The position numbers were made by a program, and so were the translations under genes. The notes under the pieces are model-generated. The model had not been told where the DNA came from, did not search any database, and was given only the letters and a program-made list of their open reading frames with translations. DNA of 7,580 nt from an uncultured Actinomycetes bacterium (GTDB lineage: Bacteria; Actinomycetota; Acidimicrobiia; Acidimicrobiales; Acidimicrobilacustridaceae). Position 1 is the stretch's first letter. The number at the start of each line of letters is the position of its first letter. Positions 1 through 6,083 of the stretch are shown here, piece after piece. Location: the NCBI GenBank assembly GCA_945957335.1, contig CAMFLJ010000181.1, forward strand, positions 1 to 7,580, given 5' to 3'.

Positions 1-1288
1 CCACGGGCTTGGCCCGGGCGAGGTCGCGCACGATGCGCGTGAACTTGCGCGGGTTGCCGAACGACTGGAGGTGCAGCGCCACGACCGCGGTGGCGGGGTC
101 GTCGGCCCAGTACTGCAGGAGGTCGTTGCCGGAGACGTCGATCTTGGAGCCGACGTCGACGAAGGTCGAAAAGCCCACGCCGAGCTGGTGGGCGTGGTCG
201 AGGGCGGCCAGGCCGAGGGTGCCCGACTGGGTGAGGAAGCCGACGTTGCCGGGGCGCACCGCCACCTGACCGAAGTTGGCCACCAGGGAGATGCCCTCGG
301 CGGTGTTGATGACGCCCATCGACTCGGGGCCGATCACGCGCATGCCCGTGGCGTGCGCCCGCTCGACGATCTCGGCCTCGGTGCCCGGCGGCAGGCGGTC
401 GAAGCCGGCGCTGAAGACCACCAGGCCCTGCACCCGCTTGCGACCGCACTCGTCGACCACGTCGAGCACGCCCGCCGCGGGCACGGCCACGATGGCCAGG
501 TCGACGGCATCGGGGATGTCGAGGACGCTCTGGTAGGCGCGCACGCTGGCCACGTGCCCGCCCGCGGGGTTGACCGGGTAGACCGGTCCCTCGAACCCGC
601 CGGCCACCAGGTTGCGGAACACCTCGTGGCCGATGCCGCCTCGCTCGCGGCCGGCGCCGATCACCGCGATCGAGGTGGGCGACAGCAGGCGGCTCACCGA
701 CGCCGCCTCCGAGCGGCGCTCGCGGGCCTCGATGCGCAGCCGGCCCTCGGCCGTGGGCTCGATGCCGAGGCGGACCTCGATCACGCCCTCCTCGAACTCG
801 CTCGACACCTGGAAGCCGGCGTCGTGGAAGACGCCGAGCATCTTGCGGTTGGTGGGCAGCACCGTGGCGGTGAGCCCGTCGAGCCCGTTCTCGCGGGCGG
901 CGACGGCGAGGTACTCGAGCAGCACCGTGGCCAGCCCCCGGCCCTGGTGGTCGTCGTCGGTGATGAAGGCGACCTCGGCCTCGTTGCGGTCGGGCCAGAT
1001 GTCGTAGCTGGCGATGCCCACGATGCTGTCGCCGAGGAGGGCCACGAACGCCAGCCGGGTGACGTAGTCGATGTTGACGATGCGCTCGAGGTCGCGCTGG
1101 GAGAGCTTCGGCAGCGGGCTGAAGTAGCGGTAGTAGATGGTCTCGCGCGACTGGCGGGTGTGGAAGGCGTCGACCTCGTCCATGTCGTCGGGGACGACCG
1201 GGCGCACGTGCACGGTGCCGCCGTCGGTGAGGACCGCGTCGAACTCCCAGCGCTCGGGGTAGCCGGGAGGGCGCGAGGGGTTCGCCAT
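1..1288 (-). CDS. PatA-type protein: N-terminal GNAT acetyltransferase + NDP-forming acyl-CoA synthetase-like domain (3' end outside window)
   Basis: The reading frame is open from an ATG at 1288 to the left edge, giving 429 residues of a protein that in this family is roughly 900-1000 aa. Residues about 16-175 form a GNAT domain. Its acetyl-CoA pyrophosphate loop is QGRGLA at 115-120, it is preceded by EAEVAFI (103-109) and followed by NRKMLGVFHDAGF (147-159). Residues from about 200 begin the CoA-binding Rossmann domain of NDP-forming acyl-CoA synthetases: SPTSIAVIGAG at 203-213, GPESMG at 320-325, the FLTQSG loop at 351-356 and SFGNPRKF at 409-416. The second subdomain with the SHTG-type catalytic histidine lies beyond the window, so I cannot tell whether the synthetase half is active. 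GNAT-first order matches Streptomyces lividans PatA and is the reverse of Salmonella Pat. Such enzymes acetylate lysines, typically silencing AMP-forming acyl-CoA synthetases. The target here is unknown. The gene is divergent from the molybdoenzyme gene and is probably translated from a leaderless mRNA. Confidence 0.9.
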   Translation of the reverse strand, partial: MANPSRPPGYPERWEFDAVLTDGGTVHVRPVVPDDMDEVDAFHTRQSRETIYYRYFSPLPKLSQRDLERIVNIDYVTRLAFVALLGDSIVGIASYDIWPDRNEAEVAFITDDDHQGRGLATVLLEYLAVAARENGLDGLTATVLPTNRKMLGVFHDAGFQVSSEFEEGVIEVRLGIEPTAEGRLRIEARERRSEAASVSRLLSPTSIAVIGAGRERGGIGHEVFRNLVAGGFEGPVYPVNPAGGHVASVRAYQSVLDIPDAVDLAIVAVPAAGVLDVVDECGRKRVQGLVVFSAGFDRLPPGTEAEIVERAHATGMRVIGPESMGVINTAEGISLVANFGQVAVRPGNVGFLTQSGTLGLAALDHAHQLGVGFSTFVDVGSKIDVSGNDLLQYWADDPATAVVALHLQSFGNPRKFTRIVRDLARAKPV

Positions 1289-1294
1289 GGGCCG

Positions 1295-1300
1295 AGCCTA
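1295..1300 (-). promoter_or_regulatory. -10 box (TAGGCT) for a leaderless transcript of the GNAT/acyl-CoA synthetase gene
   Basis: On the minus strand TAGGCT fits the actinobacterial TANNNT consensus and is separated from the ATG by only 6 nt. That places the predicted transcription start at or next to the A of the ATG. No Shine-Dalgarno-like purine run precedes this ATG, which fits leaderless translation. About 17 nt further upstream lies TTCGGG, a weak -35 match. Both assignments are by eye only. Confidence 0.45.
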
Positions 1301-1328
1301 GGCCCCGACCGCGGCGCCCCGAAGGGGC

Positions 1329-1334
1329 TACGGT
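1329..1334 (+). promoter_or_regulatory. -10-like box (TACGGT) for the molybdoenzyme gene
   Basis: TACGGT matches TANNNT. A start site about 7 nt downstream, near 1341, would give a 5' leader of roughly 40 nt that contains a hairpin and an AGGGGG ribosome binding site. No convincing -35 is seen: the sequence 17 nt upstream is CGACCG. The box is only 28 bp from the opposing -10 of the divergent gene, so the two polymerase footprints would overlap. Confidence 0.3.
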
Positions 1335-1367
1335 CCCGACGACCGGGCGTCGTGCCCGGTGGGGACC
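1332..1367 (+). promoter_or_regulatory. Nested inverted repeat (hairpin) in the leader of the molybdoenzyme gene
   Basis: The inner arms ACCGGGC (1342-1348) and GCCCGGT (1354-1360) are perfect 7-bp complements around a GTCGT loop. The outer arms GGTCCC (1332-1337) and GGGACC (1362-1367) are perfect 6-bp complements. They are separated from the inner stem by 4 nt on the left and 1 nt on the right. The structure ends one base before the AGGGGG ribosome binding site, and its left arm overlaps the -10-like box. It could be a leader hairpin that tunes translation or termination, or a palindromic operator. The arms are seen directly; the role is inferred. Confidence 0.5.
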
Positions 1368-1373
1368 AGGGGG
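1368..1373 (+). promoter_or_regulatory. Ribosome binding site (AGGGGG) that selects the GTG start at 1380
   Basis: AGGGGG lies 6 nt before the GTG at 1380. The alternative in-frame GTG at 1359 sits inside the right arm of the hairpin and has no comparable purine run at the right distance. This decides the start in favour of 1380. Confidence 0.55.
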
Positions 1374-1379
1374 TCAGGG

Positions 1380-3689
1380 GTGACCAGCACCGCCGATGCG
1401 ACCGAGGCCACGAGCGCCGGTGGCGACACCGTGCACCACCGCACCTGCCCGCTGTGCGAGGCCGGGTGCGGGCTCGAGCTCACGGTGCGCAACCACACCG
1501 TCGTGCGCATCCGCGGCGACCGCGACAACGCCTTCTCGAAGGGCTTCATCTGCCCCAAGGGCTCGGCCCTCCACCACCTCCACGCCGACCCCGACCGCCT
1601 GCGCGCCCCGATGGTGCGGCGCGGCGACGACCCCGCCACCGCCACGTGGGAGGAGGTCTCGTGGGACGAGGCCTACGCGGTGGTCACCGAAGGGCTGCGC
1701 GGCGTGATCGAGCGCCACGGCCGTGACGCGGTGGCCGTCTACATGGGCAACCCGAGCATCCACTCGCTCGGGCCCACGCTGTTCAACGGCGCCCTGGTGA
1801 AGGCCATCGGCAGCCGCAACGTGTTCTCGGCCTCGACCGTCGACCAGATGCCCAAGCACGTGTCGAGCGGGCTGATGTGGGGCAACCCGCTCATGATCGC
1901 GGTGCCCGACCTCGACCGCACCGACCACCTGCTCGTCCTCGGCGCCAACCCCTACGAGTCGAACGGCAGCCTCTGCACCGCGCCCGACTTCCCGGGCCGG
2001 CTCGAGGCGATCCGGGACCGCGGCGGCAAGGTCGTCGTCGTCGACCCCCGCCGTACCAAGACCGCCGAGCACGCCGACGAGTGGGTGGCGATCCGTCCCG
2101 GCGGCGACGCCCACCTCCTGGTGGCGATGCTGCAGGTGCTGTTCGCCGAGGGCCTGGCATCGCTCGGCGCCGTGGCCCCGTTCGCCTCCGGGCTCGACGA
2201 GCTCGCCGCCGCCGTCGGCCGGTTCACGCCCGAGGCCGTCGAGCCCGTCACCGGCATCGCCCCTGACCTCGTGCGCCGCCTCGCCCGCGACCTGGCGGCC
2301 GCCCCCACCGCCGCCGTCTACGGCCGCATCGGCACCCACACCGTCGGCTTCGGCACCGTGGCCGCATGGGCCGTCGACGCCCTCAACGCCTGCACCGGCA
2401 ACCTCGACCGGCCCGGCGGCGCCATGTTCTCCCTGCCCGCCCACGACCGCGGCCCCGGCAAGGGCTCGGGCCGTGGCTTCGTGTCGGGCCGGCGCCACAG
2501 CCGGGTGAGCGGGCACCCCGAGGTGCGCGGCGAGTACCCGGTGGCGGCCATGGCCGAGGAGATCACCACCCCGGGCGAGGGCCAGGTGCGCGCCCTGGTG
2601 ACGGTGGCCGGCAACCCCGCGGTGTCGGCGCCCAACTCGGCCGCCGTCGAGGAGGCGCTCGGGCAGCTCGAGTTCATGGTGAGCGTCGACCCGTACCGCA
2701 ACGAGACCACCCGCTTCGCCAACGTGATCCTGCCGCCGCCCACGCCGCTCGAGCGCAGCGAGTACCACATGGCCTTCTTCAACATGGCCGTGCGCAACGT
2801 GGCCGAGTGGGCGCCCCCGCTGTTCGAGGCGCCCGGCCCGCAGGAGCACGAGATCCTGGGCCGGCTGTGCCTCATCGCCACCGGGCCCGAGGTGGGCGAC
2901 GACCCCGCCGCCCTCGACGCCATGCTCCTCGACGGCGCCCTGCGCGCTGCGATCGACGCACCGGGCTCGCCCGTGGCCGAGCGCAGCGTCGACGAGCTGC
3001 GCGAGCTCGTCACCGCCGACCCGGTGCGCACCACGCCCGACCACCTCATCGACGTGATGATCCGCACCGGCCACTACGGCGACTGGTTCGGCGCGGTGCC
3101 CGACGGCCTGTCGCTCGACGTGCTGGCCGCCTCGCCTCACGGGGTCGACATGGGGCCGCTCGTGCCCCGCCTCCCCGACTCGCTGCGCACCCCGAGCGGG
3201 CAGCTCGAGCTCGCGCCCGCCACGGTGATCGACGACCTCGACCGCCTGTGGGCCGCCCTCGACGAGGCCACGGCGTCACGGGCCGACGGCTCGCTCGTGC
3301 TCATCGGCCGGCGCCACCTGCGCTCCAACAACTCGTGGATGCACAACGTGAACGTGCTGGCCAAGGGCCGGTTCCGCTGCACGCTCCAGGTGCACCCCGA
3401 CGACGCGGCTCGCCTCGGGCTCACCGACGGCGGCGACGCCGAGGTGCGGTCCCGGGTCGGCCACCTCGTGGCGCCGGTCGAGGTCACCGACACCGTCACG
3501 CCCGGCGTGGTGAGCCTCCCCCACGGATGGGGCCACGACCGCCCCGGCGCCCCGTTCCTCGTCGCCGGCCAGCGCCCCGGCGTGAACGCCAACCTGCTCA
3601 CCGACGACCGCCGGCTCGACCCGCTCTCGGGCAACGCGGTGCTCAACGGCGTGCCGGTGGAGGTCGCCCCGGTTACCACCGGCGGCTGA
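1380..3689 (+). CDS. Molybdopterin (bis-MGD) oxidoreductase, stand-alone, [4Fe-4S]-containing, putative Asp Mo/W ligand
   Basis: This is a 769-aa member of the DMSO reductase superfamily, near the usual length for single-subunit formate dehydrogenase/assimilatory nitrate reductase-like catalytic chains. Residues 18-72 are the Fe4S4 domain, with Cys23, Cys26, Cys30 and Cys58, and Lys60 just after the last Cys as in formate dehydrogenases. MGD-binding domains follow, including LVLGANPYESNG (about 184-195), VVVDPRRTK (about 218-226) and ALNACTGNLDRPGG (about 336-349). The C-terminal dinucleotide-binding domain starts around 640 with LIGRRHLRSNNSWMHN. At the metal-ligand position NVFSASTVDQMP, Asp155 replaces the Cys/Sec of formate dehydrogenases. 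There is no Tat twin-arginine signal, so it is predicted cytoplasmic. The substrate is unknown and I do not call it formate dehydrogenase. No electron-transfer subunit, membrane anchor or cofactor-sulfurating FdhD gene lies beside it. It is divergent from the PatA-like gene and convergent with the small membrane protein gene. Confidence 0.93.
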   Translation: MTSTADATEATSAGGDTVHHRTCPLCEAGCGLELTVRNHTVVRIRGDRDNAFSKGFICPKGSALHHLHADPDRLRAPMVRRGDDPATATWEEVSWDEAYAVVTEGLRGVIERHGRDAVAVYMGNPSIHSLGPTLFNGALVKAIGSRNVFSASTVDQMPKHVSSGLMWGNPLMIAVPDLDRTDHLLVLGANPYESNGSLCTAPDFPGRLEAIRDRGGKVVVVDPRRTKTAEHADEWVAIRPGGDAHLLVAMLQVLFAEGLASLGAVAPFASGLDELAAAVGRFTPEAVEPVTGIAPDLVRRLARDLAAAPTAAVYGRIGTHTVGFGTVAAWAVDALNACTGNLDRPGGAMFSLPAHDRGPGKGSGRGFVSGRRHSRVSGHPEVRGEYPVAAMAEEITTPGEGQVRALVTVAGNPAVSAPNSAAVEEALGQLEFMVSVDPYRNETTRFANVILPPPTPLERSEYHMAFFNMAVRNVAEWAPPLFEAPGPQEHEILGRLCLIATGPEVGDDPAALDAMLLDGALRAAIDAPGSPVAERSVDELRELVTADPVRTTPDHLIDVMIRTGHYGDWFGAVPDGLSLDVLAASPHGVDMGPLVPRLPDSLRTPSGQLELAPATVIDDLDRLWAALDEATASRADGSLVLIGRRHLRSNNSWMHNVNVLAKGRFRCTLQVHPDDAARLGLTDGGDAEVRSRVGHLVAPVEVTDTVTPGVVSLPHGWGHDRPGAPFLVAGQRPGVNANLLTDDRRLDPLSGNAVLNGVPVEVAPVTTGG

Positions 3690-3691
3690 CC

Positions 3692-3732
3692 CGCCAGGCC
3701 TGCCCAGGCCGCGCCGCCGTGCCGGGCTGGCG
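3692..3732. terminator. Bidirectional hairpin between convergent stop codons
   Basis: CGCCAGGCC (3692-3700) and GGGCTGGCG (3724-3732) pair over 9 positions with one mismatch. They lie almost exactly between the TGA of the molybdoenzyme gene (ends 3689) and the stop of the minus-strand gene (3733). A smaller stem, GGCGG (3681-3685) with CCGCC (3691-3695), overlaps the plus-strand stop. There is no T-run on either side, as is common for high-GC actinobacterial terminators. Confidence 0.4.
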
Positions 3733-4254
3733 TCAGCCGTCGCCGGTGCTCGAGTTGAGCGAGGCGCCGCACCACTTCTCGGTGTAGGCGTCGACCCGGT
3801 CCGAGGCGGGCTGGAGGTCGCGGAGGCGGTCCTGCAGCGAGCGCATCACCGTGGCCAGCCCCTCCGGGTCGTCGGCCGCCACGGATCGGGCGTCGTCCTG
3901 CACACCAACCAGCGCGTCGGCGAGCTGCTCGAGGTCGTCGCGGATGACCGCCGGCGGCTCGGCGTCGGCCAGGCGGCGCAGCCCGTCGATGGCGGGCTGG
4001 AGGCCGGTGTCCTGCCCGCCCACGGCCAGCGAGAGGTCGCCGATCGACTGGAGCTCGCCGACGGTGTTGCAGAACTGCTCGGGCTGGCCAGGGGCCTGGT
4101 TCGGCACCGCGCCCTTGCCCGACTCGACCCACGCCGCCGAGCCCAGCGCGGCGCCCACGGCGACGAGGATCATCACGATCCAGACCCACGCCGGCAGCCC
4201 CGTGCGCTCGCGGGCGTTCTCACCACCGGGTTCGGGCACGGGACGGTCCGCCAT
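3733..4254 (-). CDS. Small single-pass membrane-anchored protein of unknown function
   Basis: This is a 173-aa protein that I do not recognise as a named family. Residues 1-19 are hydrophilic and proline-rich. Residues about 21-43 (from PAWVWIVMILVAVGAALG) form one transmembrane segment or uncleaved signal anchor, preceded by ENARERTG, whose two arginines fit an N-in topology. The remaining 130 residues should be outside the membrane and look all-helical and acidic. They carry two cysteines at opposite ends, Cys62 (QFCNT) and Cys162 (KWCGA), which could form a disulfide closing a helical bundle. The ATG at 4254 is preceded by a TANNNT box 8 nt away and no Shine-Dalgarno, suggesting a leaderless message. 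It lies downstream of the exporter gene on the same strand but appears to have its own promoter behind a hairpin. Actinobacterial small extracytoplasmic proteins of this layout exist, but I cannot assign a role. Confidence 0.8.
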   Translation of the reverse strand: MADRPVPEPGGENARERTGLPAWVWIVMILVAVGAALGSAAWVESGKGAVPNQAPGQPEQFCNTVGELQSIGDLSLAVGGQDTGLQPAIDGLRRLADAEPPAVIRDDLEQLADALVGVQDDARSVAADDPEGLATVMRSLQDRLRDLQPASDRVDAYTEKWCGASLNSSTGDG

Positions 4255-4262
4255 CGACGGGC

Positions 4263-4268
4263 ACGCTA
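4263..4268 (-). promoter_or_regulatory. -10 box (TAGCGT) for the small membrane-anchored protein gene
   Basis: TAGCGT on the minus strand matches TANNNT and ends 8 nt before the ATG at 4254. This geometry fits a leaderless or near-leaderless transcript. No -35 is obvious. The box lies just past the hairpin that follows the exporter gene, consistent with an independent transcription unit. Confidence 0.4.
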
Positions 4269-4287
4269 CCGCTGGGCCCCCGCACGG

Positions 4288-4318
4288 CCGGGACCGGGCC
4301 GCGTCGGGTCGGTCCCGG
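4288..4318 (-). terminator. Candidate terminator after the MFS exporter gene
   Basis: CCGGGACCG (4288-4296) and CGGTCCCGG (4310-4318) are perfect 9-bp complements around a 13-nt loop. The hairpin starts at the base next to the exporter stop codon (4319-4321). No U-tract follows on the minus strand. A GC-only stem placed right after the stop is a usual layout for high-GC terminators, but this is unproven. Confidence 0.45.
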
Positions 4319-5641
4319 TCAGGCCTCCGGCGCCAGCCCGGCCTCGAGGTCGGGCTCGCGGCTCGGCTCCGGGCCGGGCTCGAGGTCGGTGACGTGGGTG
4401 TGGGCCTGGCTCACCAGACGCGCCTCGGCCTCGGCCTCGGCCCGCACGTCACGGGTGATGATCAGGAACCCGGTGCCCCACACCACGACCACCGAGGCGA
4501 TGACCGCGATGGTCCACCCCGGGCCGATGAGGCCACCGAGCAGGCCGGCGATGAGCAGCGAGATGCTCATCGACAACGTGACCAGCGCGAAGGCGGCCGC
4601 GAACACGCGCCCGCGCAGCTCGTCGGGCGTGAGCATCTGGATGCCGTAGGTGGTGAGGGTCCACTGCGCGCCACCGCCGAGGTGGGCGATGAGGACGAAC
4701 ACGAACGCCATCACGATCCAGGGCGTGACGGCGACGCCCAGGTAGAAGATGCCGTAGCCGATGCACGCCACGCCGCACGCCAGCAGCACCCCGTGGATGC
4801 CCCGCCGCACCAGCTTGCGGATCAGGAACGGCCCGATCAGCACACCGAGCCCGCGCGCGGTGAGCAGGAGGCCGGTGCCGCCGTCGCCCGCGTTCCAGCG
4901 CTCGTCGGAGAGCACCGCGAGCATGCCGACGATGCCGGCGCCGAGGGCGAAGCCGACGTGCGAGCCGAGCAGGGCGAGGATCGACGGGTGGCGCCGGGCG
5001 TAGCGCAGCGCCTCGACCGTGTCCTTGATCGGGCGCATCCGCTCGACCTCGGCGTCGGGCTCGCGGGCGGCCTGCATCGGCGTGCGGATCGACCACACCA
5101 GCGCACCGGCCAGCACGAAGCTGCCGGCGTCGACCAGGAACGCCGTCTGGCGGCCGAAGAGCACCGTGACCCCGGCGCCCAGCGCAGCACCGACGGCCAG
5201 CATGGCGCCCCACGTCGCCGACATCATCGCCGTGGCCTCGGGCAGGTCGTCCTCGTCGACGAGGTTGGCCACCCCCGCCTGCGACGCGGGGCCGAAGAAC
5301 GAGCCCAGCGCGGTGATGCCGGCCTGGGCGACGAACACCATCCACGCCATGCCCGATCCGGCGAAGAGGAAGAGCAGCGCCACCACGGCCTGGGCGAAGG
5401 AGGCGAGGACCAGCACGGTGCGGCGGTCGAAGCGGTCGACCACCGGGCCGGCCAGCGGCGCCATCACGAACGTCGGCAGGCTCTGGGCCACCCAGAACAG
5501 CGACGCCAGGAGGTCGGAGCCGGTCTGGTCGAGCAGCAGCCCGATGGCGGCGACGGTCGCGAACCAGTCGCCCGCGTAGCTGACGAGCTGAGCGCAGAAG
5601 AGTCGGCGGAACTGGCCGTTGCGGCGGAAGAGGGACCACAT
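4319..5641 (-). CDS. MFS exporter, 12 TM (MFS_3/EntS-like family)
   Basis: This is a 440-aa inner-membrane transporter of the major facilitator superfamily with about twelve hydrophobic segments: roughly 14-36, 46-64, 76-95, 98-118, 142-162, 166-184, 224-244, 254-274, 283-303, 307-323, 352-373 and 376-396. The loop 2-3 signature is GPVVDRFDRRTV at 65-76. The matching loop 10-11 element ELRGRVFA is at 341-348. The N-terminus, RRNGQFRRLFCAQLVSYAGD, is typical of the enterobactin-exporter-like MFS_3 group, so proton-driven export of a small molecule or drug is likely; the substrate is not readable. The C-terminal tail after 397 is charged and proline-rich (EPGPEPSREPD) and lies in the cytoplasm. 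The ATG at 5641 is the first possible start and has no good ribosome binding site. A small winged-helix regulator gene lies 108 bp upstream on the same strand, a common pairing for a regulated exporter. Confidence 0.92.
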   Translation of the reverse strand: MWSLFRRNGQFRRLFCAQLVSYAGDWFATVAAIGLLLDQTGSDLLASLFWVAQSLPTFVMAPLAGPVVDRFDRRTVLVLASFAQAVVALLFLFAGSGMAWMVFVAQAGITALGSFFGPASQAGVANLVDEDDLPEATAMMSATWGAMLAVGAALGAGVTVLFGRQTAFLVDAGSFVLAGALVWSIRTPMQAAREPDAEVERMRPIKDTVEALRYARRHPSILALLGSHVGFALGAGIVGMLAVLSDERWNAGDGGTGLLLTARGLGVLIGPFLIRKLVRRGIHGVLLACGVACIGYGIFYLGVAVTPWIVMAFVFVLIAHLGGGAQWTLTTYGIQMLTPDELRGRVFAAAFALVTLSMSISLLIAGLLGGLIGPGWTIAVIASVVVVWGTGFLIITRDVRAEAEAEARLVSQAHTHVTDLEPGPEPSREPDLEAGLAPEA

Positions 5642-5680
5642 GGTTCGAGGGGGTGTCCTGCCATCGGTGCAGGCCCTCGG

Positions 5681-5686
5681 ACACTA
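5681..5686 (-). promoter_or_regulatory. -10-like box (TAGTGT) ahead of the MFS exporter gene
   Basis: TAGTGT on the minus strand fits TANNNT and lies 39 nt before the exporter ATG. No clear -35 is visible at 16-18 nt. The inverted repeat at 5698-5712 would fall in the -35/-10 spacer and -35 area, where a bound regulator would block initiation. Confidence 0.3.
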
Positions 5687-5697
5687 CAGCGGTGCCT

Positions 5698-5712
5698 CTG
5701 ACGCTCCGTCAG
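5698..5712. promoter_or_regulatory. Perfect inverted repeat CTGACG-CTC-CGTCAG, candidate operator
   Basis: Two perfect 6-bp half-sites with a 3-bp centre sit between the regulator stop and the exporter start. GCCT (5694-5697) and AGGC (5718-5721) flank them as a further, offset pair. A 15-bp dyad upstream of an exporter and beside a winged-helix gene is what a dimeric regulator would bind. Binding is inferred only. The dyad could instead form a small RNA hairpin. Confidence 0.4.
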
Positions 5713-5718
5713 CTCGGA

Positions 5719-5740
5719 GGCGTGGGATCGGCGTGGGGTC
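5719..5740. repeat. Tandem 11-bp direct repeat (two copies, one mismatch)
   Basis: GGCGTGGGATC (5719-5729) is followed directly by GGCGTGGGGTC (5730-5740). The copies differ at one base. The period of 11 bp is close to one helical turn, so two proteins bound here would lie on the same face of the DNA. It lies in the non-coding gap ahead of the exporter gene, next to the inverted repeat. Confidence 0.5.
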
Positions 5741-5749
5741 AGCGACCGT

Positions 5750-6079
5750 TCAGGCCGAGGACGCCCGGCGGGCGCGGCGCAGCTTGCCGATGCTCACCAG
5801 CAGCTCGCCGATGGTGTGGCCGCTGTCGAGCGAGTGGCGCAGGGGCGCCTCGGGGTGCACGACGTAGCGGTTGCGCCGGCCCTCCTTGAAGCGGGTCACG
5901 TAGCCCTCGGCGACGAGGTCGGAGATGATCGACTGCGCGGCGCGCTCGGTGATGCCGACGCGCACCGCCACGTCACGGGCGCGGATGTCGGGCTCCTCGG
6001 CCAGGCAGCCGAGCACGTGGGCGTGGTTGGTGAGGAAGGTCCACTGGCTGCGGGCGTTCTCGTCGGCCACGGCGCTCAC
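5750..6079 (-). CDS. Winged helix-turn-helix transcriptional regulator (MarR/ArsR-like, small)
   Basis: This is a 109-aa DNA-binding protein. FLTNHAHVLGCLAEEPDIR (15-33) is the first helical part. ARDVAVRVGITERAAQSI (34-51) is the helix-turn-helix, and SDLVAEGYVTRFKEGRRNRY (53-72) is the recognition-helix end and wing. The family is widespread in actinobacteria and usually contains only a short tail after the wing, as here (LRHSLDSGHTIGELLVSIGKL and a basic end). No ligand or metal motif can be seen. The GTG at 6079 lies 4 nt after the stop of the preceding gene, so translation is probably coupled. A second GTG at 6070 is better spaced from the AGGGGG overlapping this junction and may be the true start. 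It could control the exporter gene downstream or its own operon. Confidence 0.88.
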   Translation of the reverse strand: MSAVADENARSQWTFLTNHAHVLGCLAEEPDIRARDVAVRVGITERAAQSIISDLVAEGYVTRFKEGRRNRYVVHPEAPLRHSLDSGHTIGELLVSIGKLRRARRASSA

Positions 6080-6083
6080 CCCC

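Noticed and set aside
1359..1379. Upstream GTG at 1359 as start of the molybdoenzyme
   Set aside because: It lies in the hairpin arm without a well-placed ribosome binding site. The GTG at 1380 has AGGGGG at 6-nt spacing and the extra residues (GTRGSG) are not family-like.
71..1726. Long plus-strand open frame (551 codons) opposite the GNAT/acyl-CoA synthetase gene
   Set aside because: Its translation is low-complexity Ala/Gly/Arg/His/Asp-rich with no domain. The opposite strand encodes clear GNAT and CoA-binding motifs. Such antisense frames stay open because stops are rare at this GC content.
1374..3140. Long minus-strand open frame (588 codons) opposite the molybdoenzyme gene
   Set aside because: Compositionally biased antisense shadow with no recognisable motif. 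The plus strand carries the complete molybdopterin enzyme.
1380..3689. Calling the molybdoenzyme a formate dehydrogenase
   Set aside because: The Cys/Sec-His active-site pair of formate dehydrogenases is replaced by Asp-Gln, and no FdhB-like or FdhD gene is adjacent.
3851..5701. Long plus-strand open frame (616 codons) spanning two minus-strand genes
   Set aside because: It crosses two genes and their gap. It is rich in Asp/His/Gln/Arg/Ala without domains, while the minus strand gives a 12-TM transporter and a membrane-anchored protein.
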